DNA of 64,000 nucleotides from contig UQYT01000010.1 of the NCBI GenBank assembly GCA_900545405.1, positions 1 through 64,000 of the forward strand, read 5' to 3'. Positions within the stretch are counted from its first letter, which is position 1. Every line of letters begins with the position of its first letter. Of this stretch, positions 30,645 through 38,539 are shown piece by piece. The DNA is from an uncultured Eubacteriales bacterium. GTDB taxonomy: Bacteria > Bacillota > Clostridia > Oscillospirales > Oscillospiraceae. The notes under the pieces are model-generated. The model ran no database searches, was not told the DNA's origin, and saw only the letters and a program-made list of their open reading frames with translations. The translations under genes and the position numbers were made by a program.

Positions 30645-32464
30645 ACCAGAAGCTGCCCGAGCTGCGCGAGAAGGCCAACCGCCTCCCGCTGCTGCCCGGC
30701 GTCTATATAATGAAGGACGCGCGGGGCGAGGTCATCTACGTCGGCAAGGCCAAGGCGCTGAAAAACCGCGTCTCGAGCTATTTCCGCGGCGAGCACCTGC
30801 CCAAGGTCGCCGCCATGGCCGACAAGGTCGACGACTTCGACGTCATCGTCGTCACCAGCGAGTTTGAGGCGCTGGTGCTGGAGAATTCGCTCATAAAGCG
30901 GCACAAGCCGTACTATAATATACTTTTAAAGGATGACAAGGGCTATCCCTACATCCGCCTCGACGCGCGCAGCGAGTACCCCACGTTCTCGCTCACGAAC
31001 CGCTACGCCAAGGACGGGGCGCGCTATTTCGGCCCCTTCGGCGGAAGGGCGCAGTCGAGGGACATCATAGACACGGTCTGCAAAGCCCTGCTGTTGCCTA
31101 CCTGCACGCGGAAGTTCCCGCGCGACATCGGCAAACAGCGGCCCTGCCTCAACTACCACATGGGCGCCTGCGCCGGCTGGTGCATGGCCGGACACACGTC
31201 GGAGGAATACCACGCCGCCATGGAGCAGGCCGCCATGATACTCAGCGGCAAGACAAAACAGCTCACCGAGGAGCTGACGGAGAAGATGCTCTCCGCCTCG
31301 GAGGCGCTGAAGTTCGAGCTCGCCGCGTCCTACCGGGACCGCATCCGGGCCATCGAGGGCCTGGGCAACCGCCAGCGCGTCATCTCCGCCGTTTACGCGG
31401 ACACGGACGCCGTGGGCTTTTACCGCGGGGCCAAGAGCTGCTTCTCGGTGCTCCACTTCGTCGGCGGCGACCTCGCGGCCAAGGACTTCGAGCTCATGGA
31501 GGAGCCGCTGGAGGAGGACGGCGAGGCCGTCTCCGGCCTCGTGCGGCAGTATTATTCCCAGCGCGGCGCGTGGCCTAAGTACATCCTCCTGCCCACGGAG
31601 GCGGAGGACGCCGAGGCGCTCTCGCAGCTCTTCACGGAGCTCTCGGGGCACAAGGTCTCGGTGGAGACCCCCAAGCGCGGCGACAGGCTGCGCCTGGTGG
31701 AGAGCGCCGTCACCAACGCACGGGAGGAGTCCGAGCGCGCGGCGACCGGGGCGCAGAAGACTCTCAAGACGCTCGAGTGGCTGCAAAAGACGCTGGAGCT
31801 GCCCTCGATGCCGGAGCGCATCGAGGCCTTCGACGTCTCGAACCTCGGCTCGGAGGGCATAGTCGCGGCCATGACCGTGTTCGTGCGCGGCCGCCCGCTC
31901 AAGCGGGACTACCGCAAGTTCAAGATGAAGGACGTCGCCGGCCCGGACGACTACGCCTCCATGCGCGAGGCCGTGGGGCGCCGGTTCCTGCGGCTGATGG
32001 ACGGCGACCTCAAGTTCTGCGAGGTGCCGGACCTGCTGCTGATAGACGGCGGCAGCGTCCACGCCGCCGCGGCGCGGGACACTCTGCGCTCCCTGGGGCT
32101 GGAGCTGCCCGTGTTCGGCATGGTCAAGGACGACAAGCACCGCACCCGCGCGCTGACCACTCCGGAGGGTGAGGAGATAGGCATAAGCTCCAACCCCGCG
32201 GTGTTCGCGCTCATCGGCACGATACAGGAGGAGACTCACCGCTTCGCCATCGAGTACCAGCGCAGCCTGCGCACGGCGAAGCTGCACTCCGCGCTCGACG
32301 ACATCAAGGGCGTGGGCGAAAAGCGCCGCGCCGAGCTTTTGAAGCACTTCGGCACCGTGAAGGCCATCAAGGCCGCGAGCCTGGAGGAGCTCCAGCAGGC
32401 GGTGCCCAAAAACACGGCCCAGGCCGTCTATGAACACTATCACGCAAAGGATAAGGGGGAGTGA
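30641..32464 (+). CDS. uvrC: Excinuclease ABC subunit C
   Basis: A 607-residue nuclease making the two incisions in nucleotide-excision repair with UvrA and UvrB. The N-terminal GIY-YIG domain starts LPGVYIMKDARGEVIYVGKAK. A central CLNYHMGACAGWC cysteine cluster and UVR motif follow. The C-terminal RNase H-like domain contains IEAFDVSN and LLIDGG. The final helix-hairpin-helix DDIKGVGEKRRAELLKHFG completes it. Full length. It begins inside the last codon of the transporter gene and is followed three bases later by rsmD. Confidence 0.97.
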   Translation: MNQKLPELREKANRLPLLPGVYIMKDARGEVIYVGKAKALKNRVSSYFRGEHLPKVAAMADKVDDFDVIVVTSEFEALVLENSLIKRHKPYYNILLKDDKGYPYIRLDARSEYPTFSLTNRYAKDGARYFGPFGGRAQSRDIIDTVCKALLLPTCTRKFPRDIGKQRPCLNYHMGACAGWCMAGHTSEEYHAAMEQAAMILSGKTKQLTEELTEKMLSASEALKFELAASYRDRIRAIEGLGNRQRVISAVYADTDAVGFYRGAKSCFSVLHFVGGDLAAKDFELMEEPLEEDGEAVSGLVRQYYSQRGAWPKYILLPTEAEDAEALSQLFTELSGHKVSVETPKRGDRLRLVESAVTNAREESERAATGAQKTLKTLEWLQKTLELPSMPERIEAFDVSNLGSEGIVAAMTVFVRGRPLKRDYRKFKMKDVAGPDDYASMREAVGRRFLRLMDGDLKFCEVPDLLLIDGGSVHAAAARDTLRSLGLELPVFGMVKDDKHRTRALTTPEGEEIGISSNPAVFALIGTIQEETHRFAIEYQRSLRTAKLHSALDDIKGVGEKRRAELLKHFGTVKAIKAASLEELQQAVPKNTAQAVYEHYHAKDKGE

Positions 32465-32467
32465 CCC

Positions 32468-33004
32468 ATGCGCGTCATCACTGGCACGGCCAGGGGCCGC
32501 AAACTTCAGGAGCCCTCGGGCATGGACATCAGGCCGACGGCTGACGTCGTCAAGGAGGCCGTATTCAACATCATACAGTTCGACATCGAGGGCCGCCGCG
32601 TGCTGGACCTCTTCGCGGGCACGGGCCAGCTCGGCATCGAGGCGCTCTCGCGCGGGGCGGCCGAGTGCGTGTTCGTGGACGAGAGCCGCGACGCGCTCAA
32701 GATAGTGCGCGAGAACCTCTCCCGCTGCAAGCTGGAGGGGCGCGTCATGCAGTCCGACGGCCCGGGCTACCTTGAGCGCGGCGGCAAGTTCGACATCATC
32801 TTTCTCGACCCGCCCTATGACACGACTTTGCTTGACAAATGCCTCGAAATAGTCCAAAATGTTGACATATTGACCGATGGTGGTATAATCGTCTGCGAAA
32901 GCCGTCGGGAAAAGGTCCTTCCGGAGCTGAAAGCCCCGTTTGCCCGCATCATCTACCGCAACTACGGCAAGATAAAGATAACAGTCTACAAAAAGGAATC
33001 TTGA
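32468..33004 (+). CDS. rsmD: 16S rRNA (guanine966-N2)-methyltransferase
   Basis: A 178-residue methyltransferase. SAM motif I is VLDLFAGTGQLGIEAL (45-60), the catalytic motif is DPPY (114-117) and the N terminus MRVITGTARGRKL is diagnostic of RsmD. It modifies G966 in the decoding region of small ribosomal subunits. It lies between uvrC and coaD; the rsmD-coaD pairing is common. Its 3-prime third contains a run of AT-rich codons that forms a perfect sigma-A promoter for coaD. Confidence 0.95.
   Translation: MRVITGTARGRKLQEPSGMDIRPTADVVKEAVFNIIQFDIEGRRVLDLFAGTGQLGIEALSRGAAECVFVDESRDALKIVRENLSRCKLEGRVMQSDGPGYLERGGKFDIIFLDPPYDTTLLDKCLEIVQNVDILTDGGIIVCESRREKVLPELKAPFARIIYRNYGKIKITVYKKES
32862..32889 (+). 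promoter_or_regulatory. Consensus sigma-A promoter inside rsmD, upstream of coaD
   Basis: TTGACA (32862-32867), a 16-bp spacer and TATAAT (32884-32889), with TGg directly upstream of the -10. Both hexamers are perfect. It lies 119 bases before the coaD start. The surrounding codons (aaa, gaa, ata, caa, aat, gtt, ttg, gat, ggt) are AT-rich compared with the rest of the gene. Confidence 0.75.
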
Positions 33005-33007
33005 GCT

Positions 33008-33499
33008 ATGAGCATAGCCATCTGCCCCGGCAGCTTCAACCCCATGACGCTCGGCCACCTGAACATCGTCCGCCGCACGTCGCACATCTTCGACCGGGTG
33101 ATCGTCCTCATCATGGTGAACGCGAACAAGCGCTCGCCCATGTTCACGATAGAAGAGCGCGTCGACATGGCCCGCCGCGTCGTGGCGCACCTGCCCAACG
33201 TCACCGTCGAGACCTATGACGGCCTGCTGGCCGAGTACGCAAAGCAGTTCGACAAGGCCGTCATCGTAAAGGGCCTGCGCGCCAATACGGACTTTGAAAA
33301 CGAATTCCAGATGGCGCAGATAAACAAGACCATCAACCCCAACCTGGAGACCATGTTCCTGACCTCGAGCGAGAAATACACCTTCCTCAGCTCCTCGGTC
33401 GTGCGCGAGCTTGCCAGCTATGGGGCGGATCTCTCGGAGTTTTTACCGCGCGAGATAATAGATGAAGTTTTGGCTAAGGCCAAGGTCGGAGGGGTTTGA
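33008..33499 (+). CDS. coaD: Phosphopantetheine adenylyltransferase
   Basis: A 163-residue nucleotidyltransferase for the fourth step of coenzyme A synthesis: 4-phosphopantetheine plus ATP to dephospho-CoA. The TxGH-type motif is PGSFNPMTLGHLN (7-19) and the second ATP site is FLSSSVVREL, a relaxed form of the usual ISSTxxR. The KGLRANTDFENEFQMAQINK block is diagnostic. It follows rsmD by three bases and is served by the strong promoter inside rsmD. Confidence 0.97.
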   Translation: MSIAICPGSFNPMTLGHLNIVRRTSHIFDRVIVLIMVNANKRSPMFTIEERVDMARRVVAHLPNVTVETYDGLLAEYAKQFDKAVIVKGLRANTDFENEFQMAQINKTINPNLETMFLTSSEKYTFLSSSVVRELASYGADLSEFLPREIIDEVLAKAKVGGV

Positions 33500-33501
33500 A
33501 A

Positions 33502-33990
33502 ATGGACAACGAGGTCATGGAGCTCATAGACGAGCTGTACTCCATGGTGTCCGAGGCCTGGGGAGTGCCCCTGGGCAACGACAAGTGCATAGTTGAGCGG
33601 GACAAGGTCCTCAACATGATAGAGGACATCAAGGCCCAGCTGCCCGTGGAGCTCTCGGAGGCCAAGCGCCTCGTCTCCGCGCGTGACGAGTTCATCGGCA
33701 ACGCCAAGAAGGAGGCGGAGTCCATCCGCCGTACCGCCGAGGAAAAGGCCCGCGCCCTGGTGGACCAGCAGGAGATAGTCCGCATCGCCCGCACCCGCAG
33801 CAGCGAGCTCATGGCCAACGCCGAGAACAAGAGCCGGGAGCTCCGCCACGTCGCCAGCGACTACGTGGACGACATCCTCCGCCGCAGCGAGGAGAGCCTC
33901 GCCGCCGCCCTCAACGAGGTCCGCGGCTCCCGCAGCCAGTTCCGCACCGCCACGGGCACGCCGGACGCCCAGAGCACCCAGCAGAAATAA
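33502..33990 (+). CDS. Coiled-coil protein of unknown function
   Basis: A 162-residue, highly charged, mainly helical protein. Residues 50-135 have strong heptad character (ELSEAKRLVSARDEF, RRTAEEKARALVDQQE, NAENKSRELRHVASDYVDDIL). It resembles ATP-synthase stalk or DivIVA-type coiled coils, but no family motif is clear. The last 20 residues are polar and probably disordered. ATG 33502 is chosen with GGAGGGG seven bases upstream, not the TTG at 33496, which overlaps the coaD stop region. It is probably co-transcribed with coaD and ends before two terminator hairpins. Confidence 0.7.
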   Translation: MDNEVMELIDELYSMVSEAWGVPLGNDKCIVERDKVLNMIEDIKAQLPVELSEAKRLVSARDEFIGNAKKEAESIRRTAEEKARALVDQQEIVRIARTRSSELMANAENKSRELRHVASDYVDDILRRSEESLAAALNEVRGSRSQFRTATGTPDAQSTQQK

Positions 33991-34032
33991 TTGGCAATTA
34001 TTTCGCCATAACACAAGATATTGACATTTTGA

Positions 34033-34112
34033 CGCCCATCTTCACGGATGGGCGCCAAATTTTGTGCTTTTATGGTCGAAAGTGCGCTCCGCCGCCCCGG
34101 AGCGCACTTTTT
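34033..34112 (+). terminator. Two consecutive terminator hairpins before the division cluster
   Basis: Hairpin 1: CGCCCATC (34033-34040) / GATGGGCG (34047-34054), followed by a broken T run. Hairpin 2: AAAGTGCGCTCC (34079-34090) / GGAGCGCACTTT (34099-34110), then further T to 34112. The second is a strong intrinsic terminator that insulates mraZ. Confidence 0.88.
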
Positions 34113-34139
34113 CTGTGCAAAAATTTATTGAAAAACCGC

Positions 34140-34168
34140 TTGCAATTTCGTGGGGAGCTAAATATAAT
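34140..34168 (+). promoter_or_regulatory. Main sigma-A promoter of the division/cell-wall cluster
   Basis: TTGCAA (34140-34145), a 17-bp spacer and TATAAT (34163-34168). Transcription should begin near 34175, about 107 nt before mraZ. Confidence 0.85.
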
Positions 34169-34180
34169 ATAAGCACCTGT

Positions 34181-34210
34181 GTGGGGCAAAGTGGTGAATA
34201 GTGTGGGAAT
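34181..34210 (+). promoter_or_regulatory. Three 10-bp direct repeats, candidate MraZ operator
   Basis: GTGGGGCAAA, GTGGTGAATA and GTGTGGGAAT follow one another at 34181, 34191 and 34201. MraZ proteins bind GTG-containing boxes repeated at 10-bp spacing in front of their own operon. These lie just downstream of the predicted start of transcription. Confidence 0.65.
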
Positions 34211-34281
34211 AGCCCACAAAAAATGGCATATTTTAGCGAAACATGCCTGCCTCTTTGCTAATTCTAAAGGAGGCGGCCGGG

Positions 34282-34698
34282 TTGACAGGCGAATACCAGC
34301 ACACGCTCGATTCCAAGGGCCGTCTTTTCATACCCGCCAAGCTGCGCGACGAGCTGGGGGACACGTTCTACCTCACCGTCTCGGACGAGCGCTGCCTGAG
34401 GGCGTACAGCGCGGAGAGCTGGCAGAGCTTTGTGGACCGCGTGCGGGCGATGCCGTATGTTGACCGCAAAAAAATGCGCCCGTTTTTCGCCTGCGCCGCG
34501 AAGTGCGAGCTGGACGCGCAGGGCAGGGCGCTTCTGCCGCAGCAGCTGAGGGACTTTGCGGGCCTTGTCAAGAACGTCGCCGTCGTCGGCTGCGACGACC
34601 ACGCGGAGCTCTGGGACAGCGAGGCCTGGGCGCCGGTGCACGAGGGCGAGACCACGCCGGAGTACATCGCCGCGATGATGAAGGAGCTAAATTTCTGA
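34282..34698 (+). CDS. mraZ: Transcriptional regulator MraZ
   Basis: A 138-residue, two-repeat AbrB/SpoVT-like protein. The first repeat starts LTGEYQHTLDSKGRLFIPAKLRDELG and the second contains CELDAQGRALLPQQLRDFAGL. The D-x-K/Q-G-R core of each is the DNA-binding loop. MraZ rings bind repeated boxes upstream of their own operon and repress it, and such boxes are visible here. TTG 34282 is the start: AAAGGAGG (34266-34273) precedes it by eight bases and it aligns with the family N terminus. It is joined to rsmH by a TGATG overlap. Confidence 0.95.
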   Translation: MTGEYQHTLDSKGRLFIPAKLRDELGDTFYLTVSDERCLRAYSAESWQSFVDRVRAMPYVDRKKMRPFFACAAKCELDAQGRALLPQQLRDFAGLVKNVAVVGCDDHAELWDSEAWAPVHEGETTPEYIAAMMKELNF

Positions 34699-35627
34699 TG
34701 AGCGGACACATACCGGTGCTCCTTGAAGAGTGCATAAAATATCTGAACATAAAGCCGGACGGGATATATGTGGACGGCACGCTGGGCATGGGCGGACACT
34801 CCGAGGCCATCTTGCAGCGGCTGACGACCGGCCGGCTCATCTCCATCGACCGGGACACCTACGCCATCGAGCGCGCCACGGAGCGCCTCGCGCCGTATGC
34901 CGACCGGCTGACCATAGTCCACGGCAACTTCCGCGACCTGCCCGAGATACTCGACGAGCAGGGCGTGGACCTGGTGGACGGAATGCTCTTTGACCTTGGC
35001 GTGTCCTCTCCGCAGCTGGACGAGGGCGGCCGGGGCTTTTCGTATATGGTGGACGCACCGCTGGACATGCGCATGGATAAGTCCGACAACATCGACGCCT
35101 GGTTCATCGTGAACCGCTGGCCGGAGGACAAGATCTGCCGCATCCTGCGCGACTACGGCGAGGAGCGCCACGCCGCGCGTATCGCCCGCGCCATAGCCAA
35201 GCGCCGCCAGGAGCAGGAGATAAAGACCACGCTGGAGCTGGTGGACATCATCAAGTCCGCCATGCCCGCCGCCGCGCTGCGGGAAAAGCAGCACCCGGCA
35301 AAGCGGAGCTTCCAGGCCATACGCATCGCCGTCAACGACGAGCTGGGTGCCGTCGCCTCGCTGATGGAGACGGCGCCGGACCGGCTCAAGGTCGGCGGCC
35401 GCATCGCGGTCATCAGCTTCCATTCGCTAGAGGACAGGATAGTCAAGAGCGCCATACAGTCTCGCGAGAACGGCTGCACCTGCCCGCGCGAGGCGCCCGT
35501 GTGCACCTGCGGCTTTGTGCAGACGCTCAAGAGCGTGACGCGAAAGCCCATAACCGCGGGCGGGGAGGAGCTGGAGCTCAACCCCCGCTCCCGCAGCGCC
35601 AAGCTGCGCGTGGCAGAGCGCGTATAG
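34698..35627 (+). CDS. rsmH: 16S rRNA (cytosine1402-N4)-methyltransferase
   Basis: A 309-residue methyltransferase (MraW) modifying C1402 in the ribosomal P site. Its start HIPVLLEECIKYL, SAM motif VDGTLGMGGHSEAIL, DGMLFDLGVSSPQLDEGGRGFSY and late FHSLEDRIVK are all diagnostic. It carries four cysteines in CTCPREAPVCTC near residue 257, a short metal-like cluster found in many Firmicutes homologues. The start overlaps the mraZ stop by one base. Confidence 0.96.
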   Translation: MSGHIPVLLEECIKYLNIKPDGIYVDGTLGMGGHSEAILQRLTTGRLISIDRDTYAIERATERLAPYADRLTIVHGNFRDLPEILDEQGVDLVDGMLFDLGVSSPQLDEGGRGFSYMVDAPLDMRMDKSDNIDAWFIVNRWPEDKICRILRDYGEERHAARIARAIAKRRQEQEIKTTLELVDIIKSAMPAAALREKQHPAKRSFQAIRIAVNDELGAVASLMETAPDRLKVGGRIAVISFHSLEDRIVKSAIQSRENGCTCPREAPVCTCGFVQTLKSVTRKPITAGGEELELNPRSRSAKLRVAERV

Positions 35628-35637
35628 GAGGTAGGAG

Positions 35638-36111
35638 ATGTCCAACAGGACTTCGGCCTTCCCCGCCGAGACGGAGAAGGCGTATGAATACAGCGCACCC
35701 GCAAGGCCGCGCCCGAGCCTGCCCAAGCGCCGCGCCCGGCGCTGGGTCGCGCCCTTTTTGTGCGTATTCGGCTTTGCCTCGGCGGCGGCGCTCTCGGTCT
35801 GCGCCCTGCTCGCCCGCGCCGACCTCACCGTGCTGCGCGACGAGTGCGAACAGCTCGAGGCGCAGATAGAGGAGCTCGCAAACGAGCACGACCACCTCGT
35901 CATAGACTTCGAGACGCAGTACAACATCAGCCGCCTCGCGGCCTGGGCGGAGGAGACCCCCGGCCTCGTCCGCGTAGAGCCCGAGACCCCGGCGATCGCC
36001 GCGGCCGACCGCGCCGAGATAGTCCCCATGGAGGACGAAAACGGCGGCTGGGCTAAAATATCTGACGCCATCTCTTCCATTTCGGAATATTTTGCGCCGC
36101 CTGCGGAGTAA
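35638..36111 (+). CDS. ftsL: FtsL-like septum protein
   Basis: 157 residues. A basic N-terminal cytoplasmic part with KRRARRW is followed by one membrane helix (about 38-60, FLCVFGFASAAALSVCALLARA). A short extracellular coiled coil (LTVLRDECEQLEAQIEELANEHDHL) and a low-complexity tail come next. Sequence conservation in FtsL is poor; topology and the slot between rsmH and the transpeptidase gene make the call. FtsL with DivIC and FtsQ activates septal synthases. GGAGG lies seven bases before the ATG. Confidence 0.8.
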   Translation: MSNRTSAFPAETEKAYEYSAPARPRPSLPKRRARRWVAPFLCVFGFASAAALSVCALLARADLTVLRDECEQLEAQIEELANEHDHLVIDFETQYNISRLAAWAEETPGLVRVEPETPAIAAADRAEIVPMEDENGGWAKISDAISSISEYFAPPAE

Positions 36112-36114
36112 GAT

Positions 36115-36154
36115 GATATCGCGGCCCGGACGTGTACAACGCCGCCGCGATATC
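36115..36154 (+). other. Perfect 11-bp hairpin between ftsL and the transpeptidase gene
   Basis: GATATCGCGGC (36115-36125) / GCCGCGATATC (36144-36154) with an 18-base loop. It starts three bases after the ftsL stop and ends nine bases before the GGAGG ribosome site (36164-36168). There is no T run, so it is not a terminator. Confidence 0.7.
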
Positions 36155-36176
36155 ACCATACCTGGAGGTGGGGCGC

Positions 36177-38507
36177 ATGCCTCGAGGCGAGAACGGCCGC
36201 GCGCCCGGCGGCGGGCCGAACCGAATGATGCTCCGCCGCACACTGTTTTTGCTATCGGTGTGCGGCATAGCTGCTTTTTTGGTGCTGGCAGCCAGGCTGT
36301 ACCAGATCCAGATAGTGCAGCACGACGAGTACGAGGCGGCGGCTATCGCCCAGCAGGTGCGCGAGACCACGGTCAGCGCCGCGCGCGGCACCATCTATGA
36401 CCGCAACGGCGTGGTCCTCGCCATGAGCGCGGGGGTGGACACCGTGTACATAAGCCCCGCCGAGATAGAGCGCTACGGCGAGGACAAGGAGGCCATTGCT
36501 CGCGGCCTCTCCGAGATACTCGGCGTGGACTACGAGACCATCCTCAAAAAGGCGGGGAACACGAACTCCTGGTACGAGGTCGTGGCCCGCAAGGTGGAGG
36601 AGGACGTGGCCGAGCAGGTGCGGCAGTTCAAGTCCGACGGCGGCTATGTCGGCATAAAGATAGAGTCAGACACCAAGCGCTATTACCCCAACGGCAGCCT
36701 CGCCGCGCACGTCATCGGCTTTGTGGGGCTGGACAACACCGGCCTAGGCGGTATAGAATCCCGCTATGACAGCGTGCTCTCGGGCGAGAGCGGCTACGTC
36801 ATGCGCTCGACCACCGCGGCGGGCACGGATATGCTCTACTCGAGCTACGAGGACTATGTGGACGCGCGCGACGGCGACAGCATAAGCCTCACGATAGACG
36901 CCGTCATCCAAAATTATGTGGAAAAGCACCTCACCCAGGCCGTGGAGGATTACGACATCCAGAACGGCGCGGCGGCCATCTGCATGGAGGTTGACACGGG
37001 TGCTATACTGTCTATGGTGTCGCTTGGCAATTTTGACCTCAACGACTACCAGACCATCAGCGCCGAGGCCCAGGCCGAGATAAGCAGCATCGCCCAGAGC
37101 GAGGAGGAGTATGACGAGCTCTACGCCCTCGCCCAACAGCAGCAGTGGCGCAACAAGGCCATCTCGGACACCTACGAGCCCGGCTCGACATTCAAGATAA
37201 TCACCCTCGCCATGGCGCTCGAGGAGGGCGTCGTGAGCGAGAATTCCAGCTTCTTCTGCGGCGGCAGCATGAACGTCCTAGGGCGCGGCACGCCGCTCAA
37301 GTGCTGGAAATACGGCGGGCACGGACCGCAGACGCTGACCCAGGCGGTGCAGCACTCCTGCAACGTCGCCTTCGTGAACATCGGCCAGCTGGTGGGCGAG
37401 GAGAAGTTCTACGAATACGCGGAGGGCTTCGGCTTCATAGACCGCACGGCGGACACCTCCCAGCAGCTCACGGCCAAGACGGGCATAGACCTCGGCGGCG
37501 AGAGCGGCAGCATCTGGTGGAGCGAGGACGTGTTCTGCAACCCGGAGAACCTCTCCCAGCTCGCGGCGGCCTCCTTCGGACAGACCTTCAACATAACGCC
37601 CATCCAGCTCATAACCGCCGTCTCCGCCTGCGTTAACGGCGGGAATCTCATGAAGCCCTACCTCGTGCAGAGCGTCGAGGATTCGGAGGGGAACATCATC
37701 TCCCAGACCGAGCCCGAGCTCGTGCGGCAGGTCATCAGCGAGGAGACCAGCGCCTCCGTGCGCGCCATACTCGAGCAGGTCGTCGGCGACCAGAAGGAGG
37801 GCACGGGCCACAACGCCTACGTCGCGGGCTACCGCATCGGCGGCAAGACCGGCACCTCCACCAAGACCACAAAGGAGATCTCCGGCGAGAAGGAATACAT
37901 CGTCTCCTTCATCGGCTTCGCCCCGGCGGACGACCCGCAGATAGCCATACTCGTGCTGCTCGACGACCCGAGCTCCGAGAGCGGCATCTACATCTCCGGC
38001 GGCCAGATGGCCGCGCCGGTGGTGGGGAAGATGATGGCCGATATCCTGCCCTATCTCGGCGTGGAGCCGGAGTATTCGGACTCCGAGCTCGCCGCCGCTG
38101 ACCGCACGGTGCCCGAGGTCTCGGGCATGAGCCTCACCGAAGTGCGCAGCGCGCTGACGGAGGCGGGACTCAATTGCCGCGTGATAGGCGAGGGCGACAC
38201 GGTCACGGACCAGCTCCCGCGCGCGGGCGCGGTGATCGCCTCGGGCAGCGAGGTGCTGCTCTATGCGGGCCAGAGCCCGTCCCCGGCGGAGGAGACGATG
38301 CCGGACCTGCGCGGCCTGAGCTACGAGGCGGCAAAACAGGCCCTGGGCAGCCTGGGGCTCTATGTCACGGCCGGAAACGGCGTGACCGACGCGCAAATAC
38401 AGCTTGTCTCCGGCCAGAGCATAGCGCCGGGGCAGAGCGTGGAGCACGGCACGGTCATAGAGGTAACGCTCTATGAAAACGAGGCCTCCATGCTCGGCAT
38501 ATACTGA
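36177..38507 (+). CDS. Class B penicillin-binding protein with two PASTA domains (FtsI/SpoVD type)
   Basis: A 776-residue septal transpeptidase that cross-links peptidoglycan. It has one membrane helix (about 21-42), a dimerisation domain beginning AARGTIYDRNGVVLA, and a transpeptidase domain with STFK (Ser337, Lys340), SCN (394-396) and KTGT (557-560). Two PASTA domains (about 642-705 and 713-772) end the protein, as in SpoVD and some PBP2x. Only one such gene is present between ftsL and murE, so it may serve both division and spore-cortex roles that Bacillus splits between PBP2B and SpoVD. GGAGG precedes ATG 36177 by eight bases. A hairpin lies just upstream. Confidence 0.93.
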   Translation: MPRGENGRAPGGGPNRMMLRRTLFLLSVCGIAAFLVLAARLYQIQIVQHDEYEAAAIAQQVRETTVSAARGTIYDRNGVVLAMSAGVDTVYISPAEIERYGEDKEAIARGLSEILGVDYETILKKAGNTNSWYEVVARKVEEDVAEQVRQFKSDGGYVGIKIESDTKRYYPNGSLAAHVIGFVGLDNTGLGGIESRYDSVLSGESGYVMRSTTAAGTDMLYSSYEDYVDARDGDSISLTIDAVIQNYVEKHLTQAVEDYDIQNGAAAICMEVDTGAILSMVSLGNFDLNDYQTISAEAQAEISSIAQSEEEYDELYALAQQQQWRNKAISDTYEPGSTFKIITLAMALEEGVVSENSSFFCGGSMNVLGRGTPLKCWKYGGHGPQTLTQAVQHSCNVAFVNIGQLVGEEKFYEYAEGFGFIDRTADTSQQLTAKTGIDLGGESGSIWWSEDVFCNPENLSQLAAASFGQTFNITPIQLITAVSACVNGGNLMKPYLVQSVEDSEGNIISQTEPELVRQVISEETSASVRAILEQVVGDQKEGTGHNAYVAGYRIGGKTGTSTKTTKEISGEKEYIVSFIGFAPADDPQIAILVLLDDPSSESGIYISGGQMAAPVVGKMMADILPYLGVEPEYSDSELAAADRTVPEVSGMSLTEVRSALTEAGLNCRVIGEGDTVTDQLPRAGAVIASGSEVLLYAGQSPSPAEETMPDLRGLSYEAAKQALGSLGLYVTAGNGVTDAQIQLVSGQSIAPGQSVEHGTVIEVTLYENEASMLGIY

Positions 38508-38539
38508 TACATTGAAAAGAAGAAACTGGAGGAGTTTGC

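Noticed and set aside
30926..33190. A 754-codon minus-strand frame over uvrC, rsmD and coaD
   Set aside because: Same GC-bias shadow effect; it crosses three well-supported genes and has no motif.
36992..37015. TTGACA and TATACT within the transpeptidase gene
   Set aside because: The hexamers are separated by only about seven bases and lie deep inside a coding region with no gene start nearby.
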